Assembly: GCF_000376445.1 (NCBI RefSeq)
Contig: NZ_AQXI01000002.1
Coordinates: 427,864 to 491,863, forward strand
DNA: 64,000 nt
Origin: Haladaptatus paucihalophilus DX253
GTDB taxonomy: Archaea; Halobacteriota; Halobacteria; Halobacteriales; Haladaptataceae
Reading direction: 5' to 3'
The notes beneath the pieces are model-generated. The model did no database searches. It had not been told where the DNA came from and saw nothing but the letters and a program-made list of their open reading frames with translations. A program made the translations under genes and the position numbers. Shown piece after piece: positions 1 through 7,496 of the stretch (position 1 is the stretch's first letter; each line of letters opens with the position of its first letter).

Positions 1-427
1 TAACCGCGCGTTTGGACTCGACGCTGAAGTACTCGCCGAGCATTTCGTATCCCAGAATCGTACACTGCTGTGTAACGGCCGTTCGGATGTCCTCGCGGTC
101 CACGGGCTTACAGAGGTAGTCGTCGAACGGCATATCCAGAACGTCGAAGCCGGGGTCGATGGCCGTCACCATGATGACGCGGCCGTCGAACCCCCGACCG
201 GTGAGTTCGGAGAGTACCTCGTCTCCGGACATGCCGGGCATGTGGCGGTCGAGGAGAACGACGTCGACCGTCGAGTCCTCGACCGTTGCGAGAGCGGCCT
301 CCCCATCGTAGACGGTTTCGACCGAACAGAGTCCTTGGAGTCGGAGCGCGTACGCGTCTGCGACCTCCTTTTGGTCGTCCACGATGAGTGCCTTCGCCAG
401 TGTCTCGTCGTCCGTATCGCTCACCAT
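1..427 (-). CDS. HalX-type response regulator, 3' part outside window
   Basis: The minus-strand frame starting at the ATG at 427 runs off the left edge, so about 142 N-terminal residues are visible. Residues 12-120 form a CheY-like receiver: acidic pair in LIVDDQ (about 15-18), phospho-acceptor Asp60 in VVLLDRHMPGMSG, Thr in MVTAID (about 87-91) and Lys107 in YLCKPVD. What follows (the beginning of a helical region with LGYEMLGEYFSVESK) fits the start of the HalX domain that haloarchaea attach to receivers. No start is annotated further upstream because the region before it carries only promoter-like AT-rich sequence. It is divergent from the kinase pair at 922-4235, which makes those kinases possible partners, but this is inference from proximity only. 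Confidence 0.85.
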   Translation of the reverse strand, partial: MVSDTDDETLAKALIVDDQKEVADAYALRLQGLCSVETVYDGEAALATVEDSTVDVVLLDRHMPGMSGDEVLSELTGRGFDGRVIMVTAIDPGFDVLDMPFDDYLCKPVDREDIRTAVTQQCTILGYEMLGEYFSVESKRAV

Positions 428-921
428 CTGAATCGAGCCTTACCCGTCGTATCTCGTCGCCATCATATAATTACCAACTATTTTCGACGGGAAACTGCCA
501 CGTCCACGCGCGGCGTCGGTGCCGTCTCGCGGTGCTGACCCGTACGGTATCTGTACTCCTAGAGGGGACGTTTTCAGTGATGGACGCTAGCTACCTCATA
601 TGGATTGTCGAACGGACCGGTCGATATCGAAACGGCGGTCGTGTCAGATGCGGAGCCAGACCCGTCCGCTACCGGTTTTCGGGGCGACCGCGGCGTCTTT
701 CCTGTCTTTCCGTTCCGATATCGCTATCCCCGGCCGTTCCGGGCCGCGTCGGTTTCCTCTTGGTTTAATACCGTTCACAAATAAGACCTATCCGTCAGTG
801 TCCGCCCGTTATGTGTGCTCCATCCGTTCGCCCTACGACCGTGACGTCACTCCCCTCCCCCGCGAAGTGTATCGCACCGTTAGCAGGAACCCAGCGCCGC
901 GTGCGGTGATGTGCTAGTCGA
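428..921. other. Divergent intergenic region, no gene seen
   Basis: This stretch lies between the response regulator and the first histidine kinase. Frames on both strands are short and low in coding character. An AT-rich TATA-like patch on the minus strand around 466-473 could serve the response regulator, and a TTTAATA patch near 763-769 could serve the kinase pair, which would then have a leader of over 100 bases. No RNA gene or repeat was recognised. Confidence 0.5.
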
Positions 922-2616
922 ATGATGGACGTCGAGTTGGGGCTGCGCGTTGCGATAAACCTCGTCTCGGTCCTCGTGACGGGATACTTCCTCGTGATCA
1001 TGTGGCGAGTTCGGTCGGAACCGACCTCCTTGCCGTTGCTCGGCGTTGCGGTCGTCGTGTTCCTCGGTGCCGTCGTCCACCCGCTCGTGACCACGTTCCT
1101 CACGAAATTCTGGTTCCTTAGCATGTACTCCGTCATCGTCTTCGGCGGCGGGTTCTGGTTCCTCTTCGCCCTCCGGTATACCGGCCGCGGCGGACGAGTT
1201 ACTCCGTTAGCGGTCGCGCTCGTCGCTGGGCTGTCCGTCACCATGCTCGGCATCGATATCGCCGGTGCGACGTCGCTCTTCCGGCGGTTCGTTCTGGTCA
1301 ACGTCCTCCTCAACTCCGTCATCCTCGTGCTGGCGTCGTTGGTCGTCATCGGCCTCATCGTCGTCGTCACGGTCTCCTACGAGGAAAACGAGTTCCTGAT
1401 TCGCGGGTCGATGCTACTCTCGGGCGGTGCGGCGGTCCTCGTCCTCGTTCCGGTGGTCGCGTCGAAGTTTCCGAATCCCGTCGTCGTTCCCTCCATGTTC
1501 ATCGCAGCGAGCGGACTGCTGAGCGTGGCCGTGAGCCGCTATCGTCCGTTCGAGATGCTTCCCGTCGTCCGCGTCGCCGGGCGGGACCGAATCATCGAAG
1601 AGCTATCGGATGCGGTCGTGGTCGTCGACCGCGACGGTCGAGTTCGGGACCTCAATCCGAGCGCCGAGACGGTGTTCGACATCGACCGGAGCGCGGTCCT
1701 CGGACGGCCGCTCGGAGATGTCTTCCCGGTTCCGTTCGACACGGCGAGCGCGGCCGCTGCCCAAGAACCGACCCACGTTCGAACGGACGACGACACGATT
1801 CTGTCGGTCACCGTGCGGAGCGTCACGGACGACCGTGACCGCCTGTTTGGCCACCTCCTGGTCTGTCAGGACGTCACCGACCGCCGAAATCGTGAGGACC
1901 GATTGGCGGTCCTCAACCACCTACTGACCGGCGCGATGCGTGAGCAAATGGGGGCCGTCGCGGACGATGTGACCGCGCTGCTCGATTCCGAGACGGCCGA
2001 GGCGACGGACCCGGAAGGTATCGGCGACGGCATCTACACGACGACGACGGACCTGCTGACGCTCGTCGAGCGCACCCGCGAAGTCGAGCGTGCGCTGGCC
2101 AACGGCGACGGGACCGGGGCCGACGAGCGAACCGATGCGGTTCCGATAGTCCGGGACGTGGTGAACGCCGATTCCGCTGACATCGACATCGTGCCGACGC
2201 TCCCCGACGGTCCGGTCCCGGTTGCAATCGGCGGGTCGCTCCTCCGGACCACGGTCGAAACGCTGCTGGACGATGCCGTCCGTCACGCCGCCGAAACCGT
2301 CGCCGTCGCCGTCGAAGAGACGGACGAGATGGTGACGATACGAATCGTCGATGACGGTCCGTCCGAGTCGGACTCCGCCGAAGACGAGGGACAGTTCTCG
2401 GACGGCATCTCGATGCAGATCGCCCGACTCGCGGTCGAACACGCGAACGGTTCCGTCTCCGTTTCACCCGACGAAACCGACGGTCGTCGTATCCGCGTCC
2501 GACTTCCCGGCATCGGTTCGGCGTCGCGTGCTTCGGGACGGACGGATTCGTCCGGTCGGGATGGCTCCCTCAGCCGAGACGCTCCGTCTCCGGTCGATGG
2601 AGGTGCTGAACGGTGA
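922..2616 (+). CDS. Seven-helix sensor protein with degenerate histidine-kinase core
   Basis: 564 aa. Residues 1-215 contain about seven hydrophobic segments of the histidine-kinase N-terminal 7TM type. Residues about 225-330 form a PAS domain (ELSDAVVVVDRDGRVRDLNPSAE). A kinase-like core follows but is eroded: the place of the phospho-acceptor His is Gly337 (HLLTGAMREQM, against RVLRHNLRNEL in the next gene), the N-box Asn is Asp (LLDDAVRHA), and the GxGxG lid motif is absent; only the VDDGP G1-type motif remains. The protein is therefore probably not able to autophosphorylate and may act as a membrane sensor or partner for the intact kinase. Its stop overlaps the GTG start of that kinase, so the two are co-translated. 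Could alternatively be a diverging paralogue on its way to loss. Confidence 0.85.
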   Translation: MMDVELGLRVAINLVSVLVTGYFLVIMWRVRSEPTSLPLLGVAVVVFLGAVVHPLVTTFLTKFWFLSMYSVIVFGGGFWFLFALRYTGRGGRVTPLAVALVAGLSVTMLGIDIAGATSLFRRFVLVNVLLNSVILVLASLVVIGLIVVVTVSYEENEFLIRGSMLLSGGAAVLVLVPVVASKFPNPVVVPSMFIAASGLLSVAVSRYRPFEMLPVVRVAGRDRIIEELSDAVVVVDRDGRVRDLNPSAETVFDIDRSAVLGRPLGDVFPVPFDTASAAAAQEPTHVRTDDDTILSVTVRSVTDDRDRLFGHLLVCQDVTDRRNREDRLAVLNHLLTGAMREQMGAVADDVTALLDSETAEATDPEGIGDGIYTTTTDLLTLVERTREVERALANGDGTGADERTDAVPIVRDVVNADSADIDIVPTLPDGPVPVAIGGSLLRTTVETLLDDAVRHAAETVAVAVEETDEMVTIRIVDDGPSESDSAEDEGQFSDGISMQIARLAVEHANGSVSVSPDETDGRRIRVRLPGIGSASRASGRTDSSGRDGSLSRDAPSPVDGGAER

Positions 2617-4235
2617 CCGACGCGTCGGTTCTCGTCGCCGGCGTCGGTGCGATAGGGTTGTTCGCCGTCGCAACCGCCATGGCCGTCCGCCATCGGAAAC
2701 TCCCCGGTGCGGATGCGTTCGTCTTCCTGTTGCTCGCGCTGGTTTCGATGACGGGGTTCGTCGTTCTCGGTCGAACGGGGGTCCTTTCGACGGAACTCGC
2801 TCTCGGCGGCCTCATCATCTGCTGGATGGTCGCGTCGGTGATATGGGCCGTCTTCGCGTTCGAGTACACCGGTCGCGGTCCGACGATGACCGGTCGCCAG
2901 GTCGCCGGGTTGCTGTTGCTACCCGCGTTCGTCTGGGTGAACGCGGTGGTTCGAAATTCGCTCTCCGGCCCGTTCAAATCCGCCTCGTTCGCCTTCGGGA
3001 GCGTCGTGTTGCTAGCGACCATCTCGGTCGGCGGCTTCGGCGTGTTTCTCGTCCTCCAATCGGCCATCTCGTACGACGACCTACCGTCCGACAGGGCGCT
3101 CGTCCTGACCGCCTTCGGGGCGAGCATTACCCTCCTCGCCCTTCCGGCGAGCCTCGAAACGGCACGGTTCGAGGTGATAACGGACGTGGTTCTGCTAGGT
3201 GCGGTCGCCATCAGTGCGGCGGCCGTTCTCGTCCAGCGCAACTACCAACTGTTCGAAAGCGGCCCGAGTACGGGTCATCTCGCTCGGAAAACCGTTCTCG
3301 ACCAACTGTCGGCGTCCGTCTGCGTCGTCGGCCGAGAGGGTCGTCTCCTGGACGCGAATCGGGAGGCAACGCGCACCTTCGACATCGAAACGAAGAACGC
3401 CATCGGCCAGTCGGTGGACGAGGTTCTCGGCGTCGCACTGGACGTCCCGACGGGCGAAGTCATCTCTCTCGAAACCGTCGATGGTCGCCGCGAGTTCGAG
3501 GTCAGTCGCTCGTCCCTGACGGAGCGACACGGAACTCACATCGGGCACGTCTATCTTTTCCGAGACGTGACGGAACAACGGACGCACGAACAGCGCCTCG
3601 AAGTCCTCAATCGCGTCCTCAGACACAACCTCCGGAACGAACTCGACGCCGTTCGAGCGTTCGCGGAAACGCTCGGTGACGACGGCCCCATGGAAACGCC
3701 GACCGTCGCCGCGCGGATTCGGGACGTCTCGCGGGAACTGGTCCACCTCGGAACGACCGTCGAACGGGCGGAGCGATTGCTCGCGCGCGAGACCCTCGAC
3801 CGCGAACCGGTGGACGTCGATGCGTTGGTTCGGTCGGTCGCTTCCGACGTCGCTCGGACGTACCCGGACGGGGAACTCACGATTTCGACACCGGACGACG
3901 GTATCGACGCGCGTACCGACCGGGAAATTCTCGAAGCGACGCTCGCGGAAGTCGTCGATAACGCGCTCAAACACACCGGGACGGTGGACCCCAGCGTCAC
4001 GATCCTCGTCCGGCGAGCGGACGAGTCCGTCGTCATCGAAGTGCGGGACAACGGTCCCGCGATTCCGGACCACGAGCGCGCGGTTCTGCTGGACGGCGAA
4101 GAGACGCCACTCCAGCATGGAAGCGGATTGGGCCTGTGGTTGGTGTACTGGGGGGTCTCTCGCTTGGGTGCAGATATCTCCATCGGCGAAAACGACCCGT
4201 CGGGGAGTGTCGTGACCATCCGTATTCCAACCTGA
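2613..4235 (+). CDS. Seven-helix membrane histidine kinase
   Basis: 540 aa, GTG start overlapping the previous stop by four bases. Residues 1-210 carry about seven membrane helices; a PAS domain follows (about 220-325, LSASVCVVGREGRLLDANREA). The transmitter core is complete: His338 in RVLRHNLRNEL, N-box VVDNALKHT, G1 box VRDNGP and G2 box GSGLGLWLV. It should autophosphorylate and pass phosphate to a response regulator. It is paralogous to and cotranscribed with the degenerate sensor upstream, with the same domain order, so the pair probably arose by tandem duplication. The cognate regulator is not proven; the HalX regulator at 1-427 is the nearest candidate. The signal is unknown. Confidence 0.92.
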   Translation: MTDASVLVAGVGAIGLFAVATAMAVRHRKLPGADAFVFLLLALVSMTGFVVLGRTGVLSTELALGGLIICWMVASVIWAVFAFEYTGRGPTMTGRQVAGLLLLPAFVWVNAVVRNSLSGPFKSASFAFGSVVLLATISVGGFGVFLVLQSAISYDDLPSDRALVLTAFGASITLLALPASLETARFEVITDVVLLGAVAISAAAVLVQRNYQLFESGPSTGHLARKTVLDQLSASVCVVGREGRLLDANREATRTFDIETKNAIGQSVDEVLGVALDVPTGEVISLETVDGRREFEVSRSSLTERHGTHIGHVYLFRDVTEQRTHEQRLEVLNRVLRHNLRNELDAVRAFAETLGDDGPMETPTVAARIRDVSRELVHLGTTVERAERLLARETLDREPVDVDALVRSVASDVARTYPDGELTISTPDDGIDARTDREILEATLAEVVDNALKHTGTVDPSVTILVRRADESVVIEVRDNGPAIPDHERAVLLDGEETPLQHGSGLGLWLVYWGVSRLGADISIGENDPSGSVVTIRIPT

Positions 4236-4352
4236 CGGTGCCCCGTCTCTTTTCTCGGCACCTGGTCGATATCGGCGATTCGAAGCTCGACACCAGATTC
4301 GACCTATCTCTGGATTATGTGGACGTAATCGATTTAAAAATAATCACAACAA

Positions 4353-4363
4353 TTAAAGTATAT
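4353..4363 (+). promoter_or_regulatory. TATA-like box before the ABC transporter genes
   Basis: A TTAAAGTATAT patch ends 27 bases before the ATG at 4391, inside a strongly AT-rich stretch. The spacing fits an archaeal TATA box with a very short or absent leader. The assignment rests on position and composition only. Confidence 0.45.
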
Positions 4364-4390
4364 GAAGAAGTAAAATTCAAATAGAAAACT

Positions 4391-5473
4391 ATGGTTACTG
4401 ACACGAGTTCGGGCGGAACCCCGGCGATTCGGGTCGACGGATTACGGAAGTCGTTCGGCGACGGCGACGACGCTGTAACGGCCGTTGACGGCGTTTCCTT
4501 CGACATCGAAACGGGAACCGTCGTCGGGATGCTCGGACCGAACGGGGCCGGAAAGACGACGACGATAAAGTCCATCCTCGGGCTGGTAATCCCGGATTCC
4601 GGAACCGTCGAAATCGCCGGTATCGACGTCCACGAACGACCACGGCGAGCGTATCGGAACGTCGGTGCGATTTTGGAAGGCGCTCGAAACGTGTACTGGC
4701 GGCTCACCGTCCAGGAAAACCTCTCGTTTTTCGCGGGATTGGGCGGCGATGACCCCGACGATCTTCGGGAGCGACACGAGTCCCTCTTGGAACAGTTCGG
4801 TCTCTCGGAGTACGCCGATACGCCGGTGAACGACCTCTCTCGCGGCATGAAACAGAAAGTCTCGCTCGCATCGACGCTGGCACGCGACGTCGATGTGGTG
4901 TTCATGGACGAACCGACGTTGGGGCTCGACATCGAATCTTCCCTCGAACTCCGTTCGGAACTCGACCGTCTCGCCGACCGCGAGGACGTCACCATCGTCC
5001 TCTGCAGTCACGACATGGACGTCATCGAGACCGTCTGCGACAGCGTTCTGATACTCAACGACGGCTCTGTCGTCGAGCACGATACCGTCGATTCCCTGCT
5101 CGAACTGTTCCGAACCCGCGACTATCAGGTCACGCTCGAATCGCCGGTCGCCGACGACGTTCTCCGTCGATTCGAACGGGCGGTCGGAGCCGACTGCTCC
5201 GACGACGGTGACCGCGTGACCGTCACGTTCACCGCGACCGACGGCGACGAGATGTACGCCGTGATGGACACCATCCGGGACGCGGGAGCGGAGTTACGGG
5301 ATGTCGAATCCGTGGACCCGGACTTGGAGGAGGTGTTCCTCCGACTCACCGAAACCGGCGACGGGCCGACCGACGATTCGTCCGCCCCAACGGGTACTCG
5401 GCCGGTTCCCGGCGATTCGGACGGTCCGCCTACCGCGGCCACGACGGAGGTGAGCGCCGATGGCGACCGTTGA
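4391..5473 (+). CDS. ABC transporter ATP-binding protein
   Basis: 360 aa. One ATPase domain: Walker A GPNGAGKTT at about 49-57, Q-loop region, signature LSRGMKQKV, Walker B VVFMDEPT and switch His in LCSHDMD. The C-terminal 100 residues hold the DUF4162-like extension common in DrrA/CcmA-type exporters plus an acidic disordered tail. It overlaps the permease gene by 14 bases, so they form an exporter pair of the ABC-2 type. The pair is convergent with three lanthipeptide precursor genes downstream, which makes a role in export of, or self-protection from, the modified peptides possible (LanFEG-like), though generic drug or polymer export is equally compatible with the sequence. Confidence 0.93.
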   Translation: MVTDTSSGGTPAIRVDGLRKSFGDGDDAVTAVDGVSFDIETGTVVGMLGPNGAGKTTTIKSILGLVIPDSGTVEIAGIDVHERPRRAYRNVGAILEGARNVYWRLTVQENLSFFAGLGGDDPDDLRERHESLLEQFGLSEYADTPVNDLSRGMKQKVSLASTLARDVDVVFMDEPTLGLDIESSLELRSELDRLADREDVTIVLCSHDMDVIETVCDSVLILNDGSVVEHDTVDSLLELFRTRDYQVTLESPVADDVLRRFERAVGADCSDDGDRVTVTFTATDGDEMYAVMDTIRDAGAELRDVESVDPDLEEVFLRLTETGDGPTDDSSAPTGTRPVPGDSDGPPTAATTEVSADGDR

Positions 5474-6269
5474 TACCGGAACGGAGACGCGGGACGACGC
5501 CTCGCTGCTCGCGCTCGCGAAGGTCATGGTGTCCAAACACCTCATCCTCCTCGTTCGCTATCCCGTCAACACCGTGGCTCGACTGCTCACGCTGATAATC
5601 CTCTTCGCGGTGGTCTTCTTCGGCGGGCAGGCGGTTTCCGGTGCCGCCCTGACGGACTCGTTGGACGGGATCATCGTCGGATTCTTCCTGTTCACCCTGT
5701 CGATCATCGCCTACTCGGGACTGGCGTGGAACGTGACGCGCGAAGCCCAGTGGGGGACGCTGGAGCGGTTGTTCATGTCCCCACACGGGCTTGGAACGGT
5801 GATGGCCGTCAAGACGGTCGTCAACGTCTGCATGAGCGTCCTCTGGGCGGGTGTTCTGCTGGTGTTTATGATGCTCACGACAGGGCGCTGGCTGACCATC
5901 GACCCGCTGACGGTCGTCCCGTTGGTGCTGTTGACCCTCATGTCCGTCATCGGAATCGGGTTCCTGTTCGCGGGACTCGCCCTCGTGTATAAGCGCATCG
6001 AAAACGTGTTCCAAATCGTCCAGTTCGGATTCATCGGTCTCATCGCCGCGCCGACCGGCGATATCGAGTGGCTGAAGCTCCTGCCGGTGGCACACGGCAG
6101 TTATCTCACGCGGATGGCGATGCAAAACGGCATTCGACTCTGGGAGTTTCCCACCTCCGAACTCGCGTTGTTCGTCGCAACCAGCGTCTTCTACCTCGTG
6201 GTCGGCTACTACTGCTTCTACCGAGCGGGCATTACAGCGCGCACGAGAGGCGTGATGGGGCACTACTGA
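5460..6269 (+). CDS. ABC-2 type transporter permease
   Basis: 269 aa with about six membrane helices starting near residue 40 (RLLTLIILFAVVFFGGQ) and ending near the C terminus (FYLVVGYYCFYRAGI). This layout matches ABC-2 permeases that pair with DrrA/CcmA-like ATPases. The ATG at 5460 lies inside the upstream ATPase gene, a 14-base overlap that implies translational coupling. No substrate can be read from the sequence. It lies just before the lanthipeptide precursors on the opposite strand, and the window holds no LanT-type exporter with a C39 peptidase domain, so this pair is the nearest export candidate. Confidence 0.88.
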   Translation: MATVDTGTETRDDASLLALAKVMVSKHLILLVRYPVNTVARLLTLIILFAVVFFGGQAVSGAALTDSLDGIIVGFFLFTLSIIAYSGLAWNVTREAQWGTLERLFMSPHGLGTVMAVKTVVNVCMSVLWAGVLLVFMMLTTGRWLTIDPLTVVPLVLLTLMSVIGIGFLFAGLALVYKRIENVFQIVQFGFIGLIAAPTGDIEWLKLLPVAHGSYLTRMAMQNGIRLWEFPTSELALFVATSVFYLVVGYYCFYRAGITARTRGVMGHY

Positions 6270-6416
6270 CGACTTCCCGTTTCGGGACGGTGACCCGGAC
6301 GGCGGATGGTGGTTCCTGTTACTGCGGGCGCTTCGGTATGCGGTGCTGGGGGATGGAAATGGGGATTCATAAAATTCGTTCGAATCGAGAGGAGTTCCCT
6401 CCTCGGTACCGACGTC

Positions 6417-6569
6417 TTAGATACCCGTGATGAGGCAGGTGATGATGCACATTTTCGCCGGACCGAGCGTGTCGTCGTCGAGGTCGGCTGTCATCTCCAC
6501 GTCGAATTGGGAGTCGTACGCGTTCTTGTTGAGCTGTGCCGTCACCGTGTTATCAATTGCAACTGACAT
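6417..6569 (-). CDS. Lanthipeptide precursor peptide 1 (50 aa)
   Basis: A 50-residue minus-strand gene from ATG 6569 to TAA 6417. The leader begins MSVAIDNT and carries the block AQLNKNAYDSQFD shared with the three other small genes here, then an acidic stretch ending DDDTLGPAK. The C-terminal core MCIITCLITGI has two Cys and two Thr, the raw material for methyllanthionine rings. The LGPA sequence before the core sits where class II leaders have their double-glycine-like cleavage site. The four peptides share the leader and a C-x-x-[TS]-C core motif and flank a LanM gene, which makes the assignment as a LanM substrate strong. A TATA-like box lies 24 bases upstream, so the transcript is probably leaderless. 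Activity of the product is unknown. Confidence 0.88.
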   Translation of the reverse strand: MSVAIDNTVTAQLNKNAYDSQFDVEMTADLDDDTLGPAKMCIITCLITGI

Positions 6570-6593
6570 GCGTTGTACACTTTAAATTATACA

Positions 6594-6603
6594 GTATTAA
6601 ATA
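6594..6603 (-). promoter_or_regulatory. TATA-like box of precursor 1
   Basis: Minus-strand TATTTAATAC lies 24 bases before the ATG at 6569. The other three precursors and lanM have a similar TTTAATA-type box at 20-25 bases from an ATG, which supports individual leaderless transcripts. Confidence 0.6.
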
Positions 6604-6748
6604 TTAGTATTATATTCAATCTTTTATTACTGTACTATATTCTTATATTGATATCGAGAAAAATAATCTTGCTGTGACTCAGTTGGATATGGCACGCCGT
6701 CGCGTAAAATTGTGTGATGTGTCGGTCAGTTCGAGCACTCGTCGTCGC

Positions 6749-6922
6749 TTAGACGCTGACCGTAACTGCACAGCTGACGGTGCACGTGAGAAGACACAGC
6801 TTCGCCGGGCCAAGGTCCTCTTCGTCCTCGTATTCAGGAACCAGCGCATCCGTCTTGAACTCGGAGTCGTAGACGTCTTTGTTAAGCTGTGCCGCCACCG
6901 GACTGTCAATTACGATTGACAT
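6749..6922 (-). CDS. Lanthipeptide precursor peptide 2 (57 aa)
   Basis: A 57-residue minus-strand gene, ATG 6922 to TAA 6749. The leader MSIVIDSPVAAQLNKDVYDS matches the shared family leader, followed by an acidic stretch with EDEEDLGPAK. The core LCLLTCTVSCAVTVSV holds three Cys plus Thr/Ser at six positions, arranged as C-x-x-T-C-x-x-S-C, which doubles the C-x-x-[TS]-C unit seen in the other peptides. It is the longest and most Thr/Ser-rich core of the four. The box TTTTAATATA lies 20 bases upstream of the start. Best read as a LanM substrate; ring pattern and bioactivity cannot be read from sequence. Confidence 0.88.
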   Translation of the reverse strand: MSIVIDSPVAAQLNKDVYDSEFKTDALVPEYEDEEDLGPAKLCLLTCTVSCAVTVSV

Positions 6923-6942
6923 ACAATACGTATATCATGATA

Positions 6943-6952
6943 TATATTAAAA
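6943..6952 (-). promoter_or_regulatory. TATA-like box of precursor 2
   Basis: Minus-strand TTTTAATATA, 20 bases before the ATG at 6922, identical to the box of precursor 4. It supports a separate transcript for each peptide. Confidence 0.6.
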
Positions 6953-7164
6953 TTTACTACCGGACTGAAATTGAATCCAATATCTATAGAACTATACCAA
7001 TACTCCGAATTTACGGATGCTATTTAACGGTATATCCGACCAACACCGCTTGTATTTTCTATTATTCTCATTGTCGTCCGTTTGTGTGGTCCTTTTGAGA
7101 ATCCTCGGTGAGAGTAGTACCATCGCTCGACTAAAAATGGGGTCCGTCGTTTGATGCGGCGACG

Positions 7165-7341
7165 TTAGCCGGTGATGGTGCACGTGAACACACCGCACGT
7201 GATCAAGCACCACGAATCGTCGGCTTTTGCGACGAACTCGTCGTCATCGATATCCGGCGTTTCCATCGGAACGTCGAACTCCGCATCGTATTTTTTCTTG
7301 TCGAACTGAATCGAACTCTTATTTTCTATCACAACTGACAT
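7165..7341 (-). CDS. Lanthipeptide precursor peptide 3 (58 aa)
   Basis: A 58-residue minus-strand gene. The start at ATG 7341 (MSVVIENKSS) is chosen over an in-frame ATG nine bases upstream because all sister peptides begin MS[VI]. The leader contains FDKKKYDAEFDV, matching the family block [QL]xKxxYDxEF. The core DDSWCLITCGVFTCTITG has three Cys in C-x-x-T-C-x-x-x-T-C, plus further Ser and Thr. Unlike the other three it has VAKADDS rather than GPA before the core, so its leader may be cut differently. A GTTTAATAT box lies 25 bases upstream. It is the nearest precursor to the 3' end of lanM, 155 bases away, on the same strand. Confidence 0.88.
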   Translation of the reverse strand: MSVVIENKSSIQFDKKKYDAEFDVPMETPDIDDDEFVAKADDSWCLITCGVFTCTITG

Positions 7342-7366
7342 GCAATACAATTATATTAGTGCAATC

Positions 7367-7375
7367 ATATTAAAC
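7367..7375 (-). promoter_or_regulatory. TATA-like box of precursor 3
   Basis: Minus-strand GTTTAATAT, 25 bases before the ATG at 7341, of the same type as the other precursor boxes. It lies between lanM and the precursor, so the precursor need not be read through from lanM. Confidence 0.55.
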
Positions 7376-7496
7376 TTATTGCTCTAGTTAAATTATTAAA
7401 ACAGCGGTCATACTCGATGAGTGACCTCTTCGCTGGCGTGTTTTGTACCGATACGAACGGTACACAACTGATTTCCACGAATATGATCTCGTGGGC

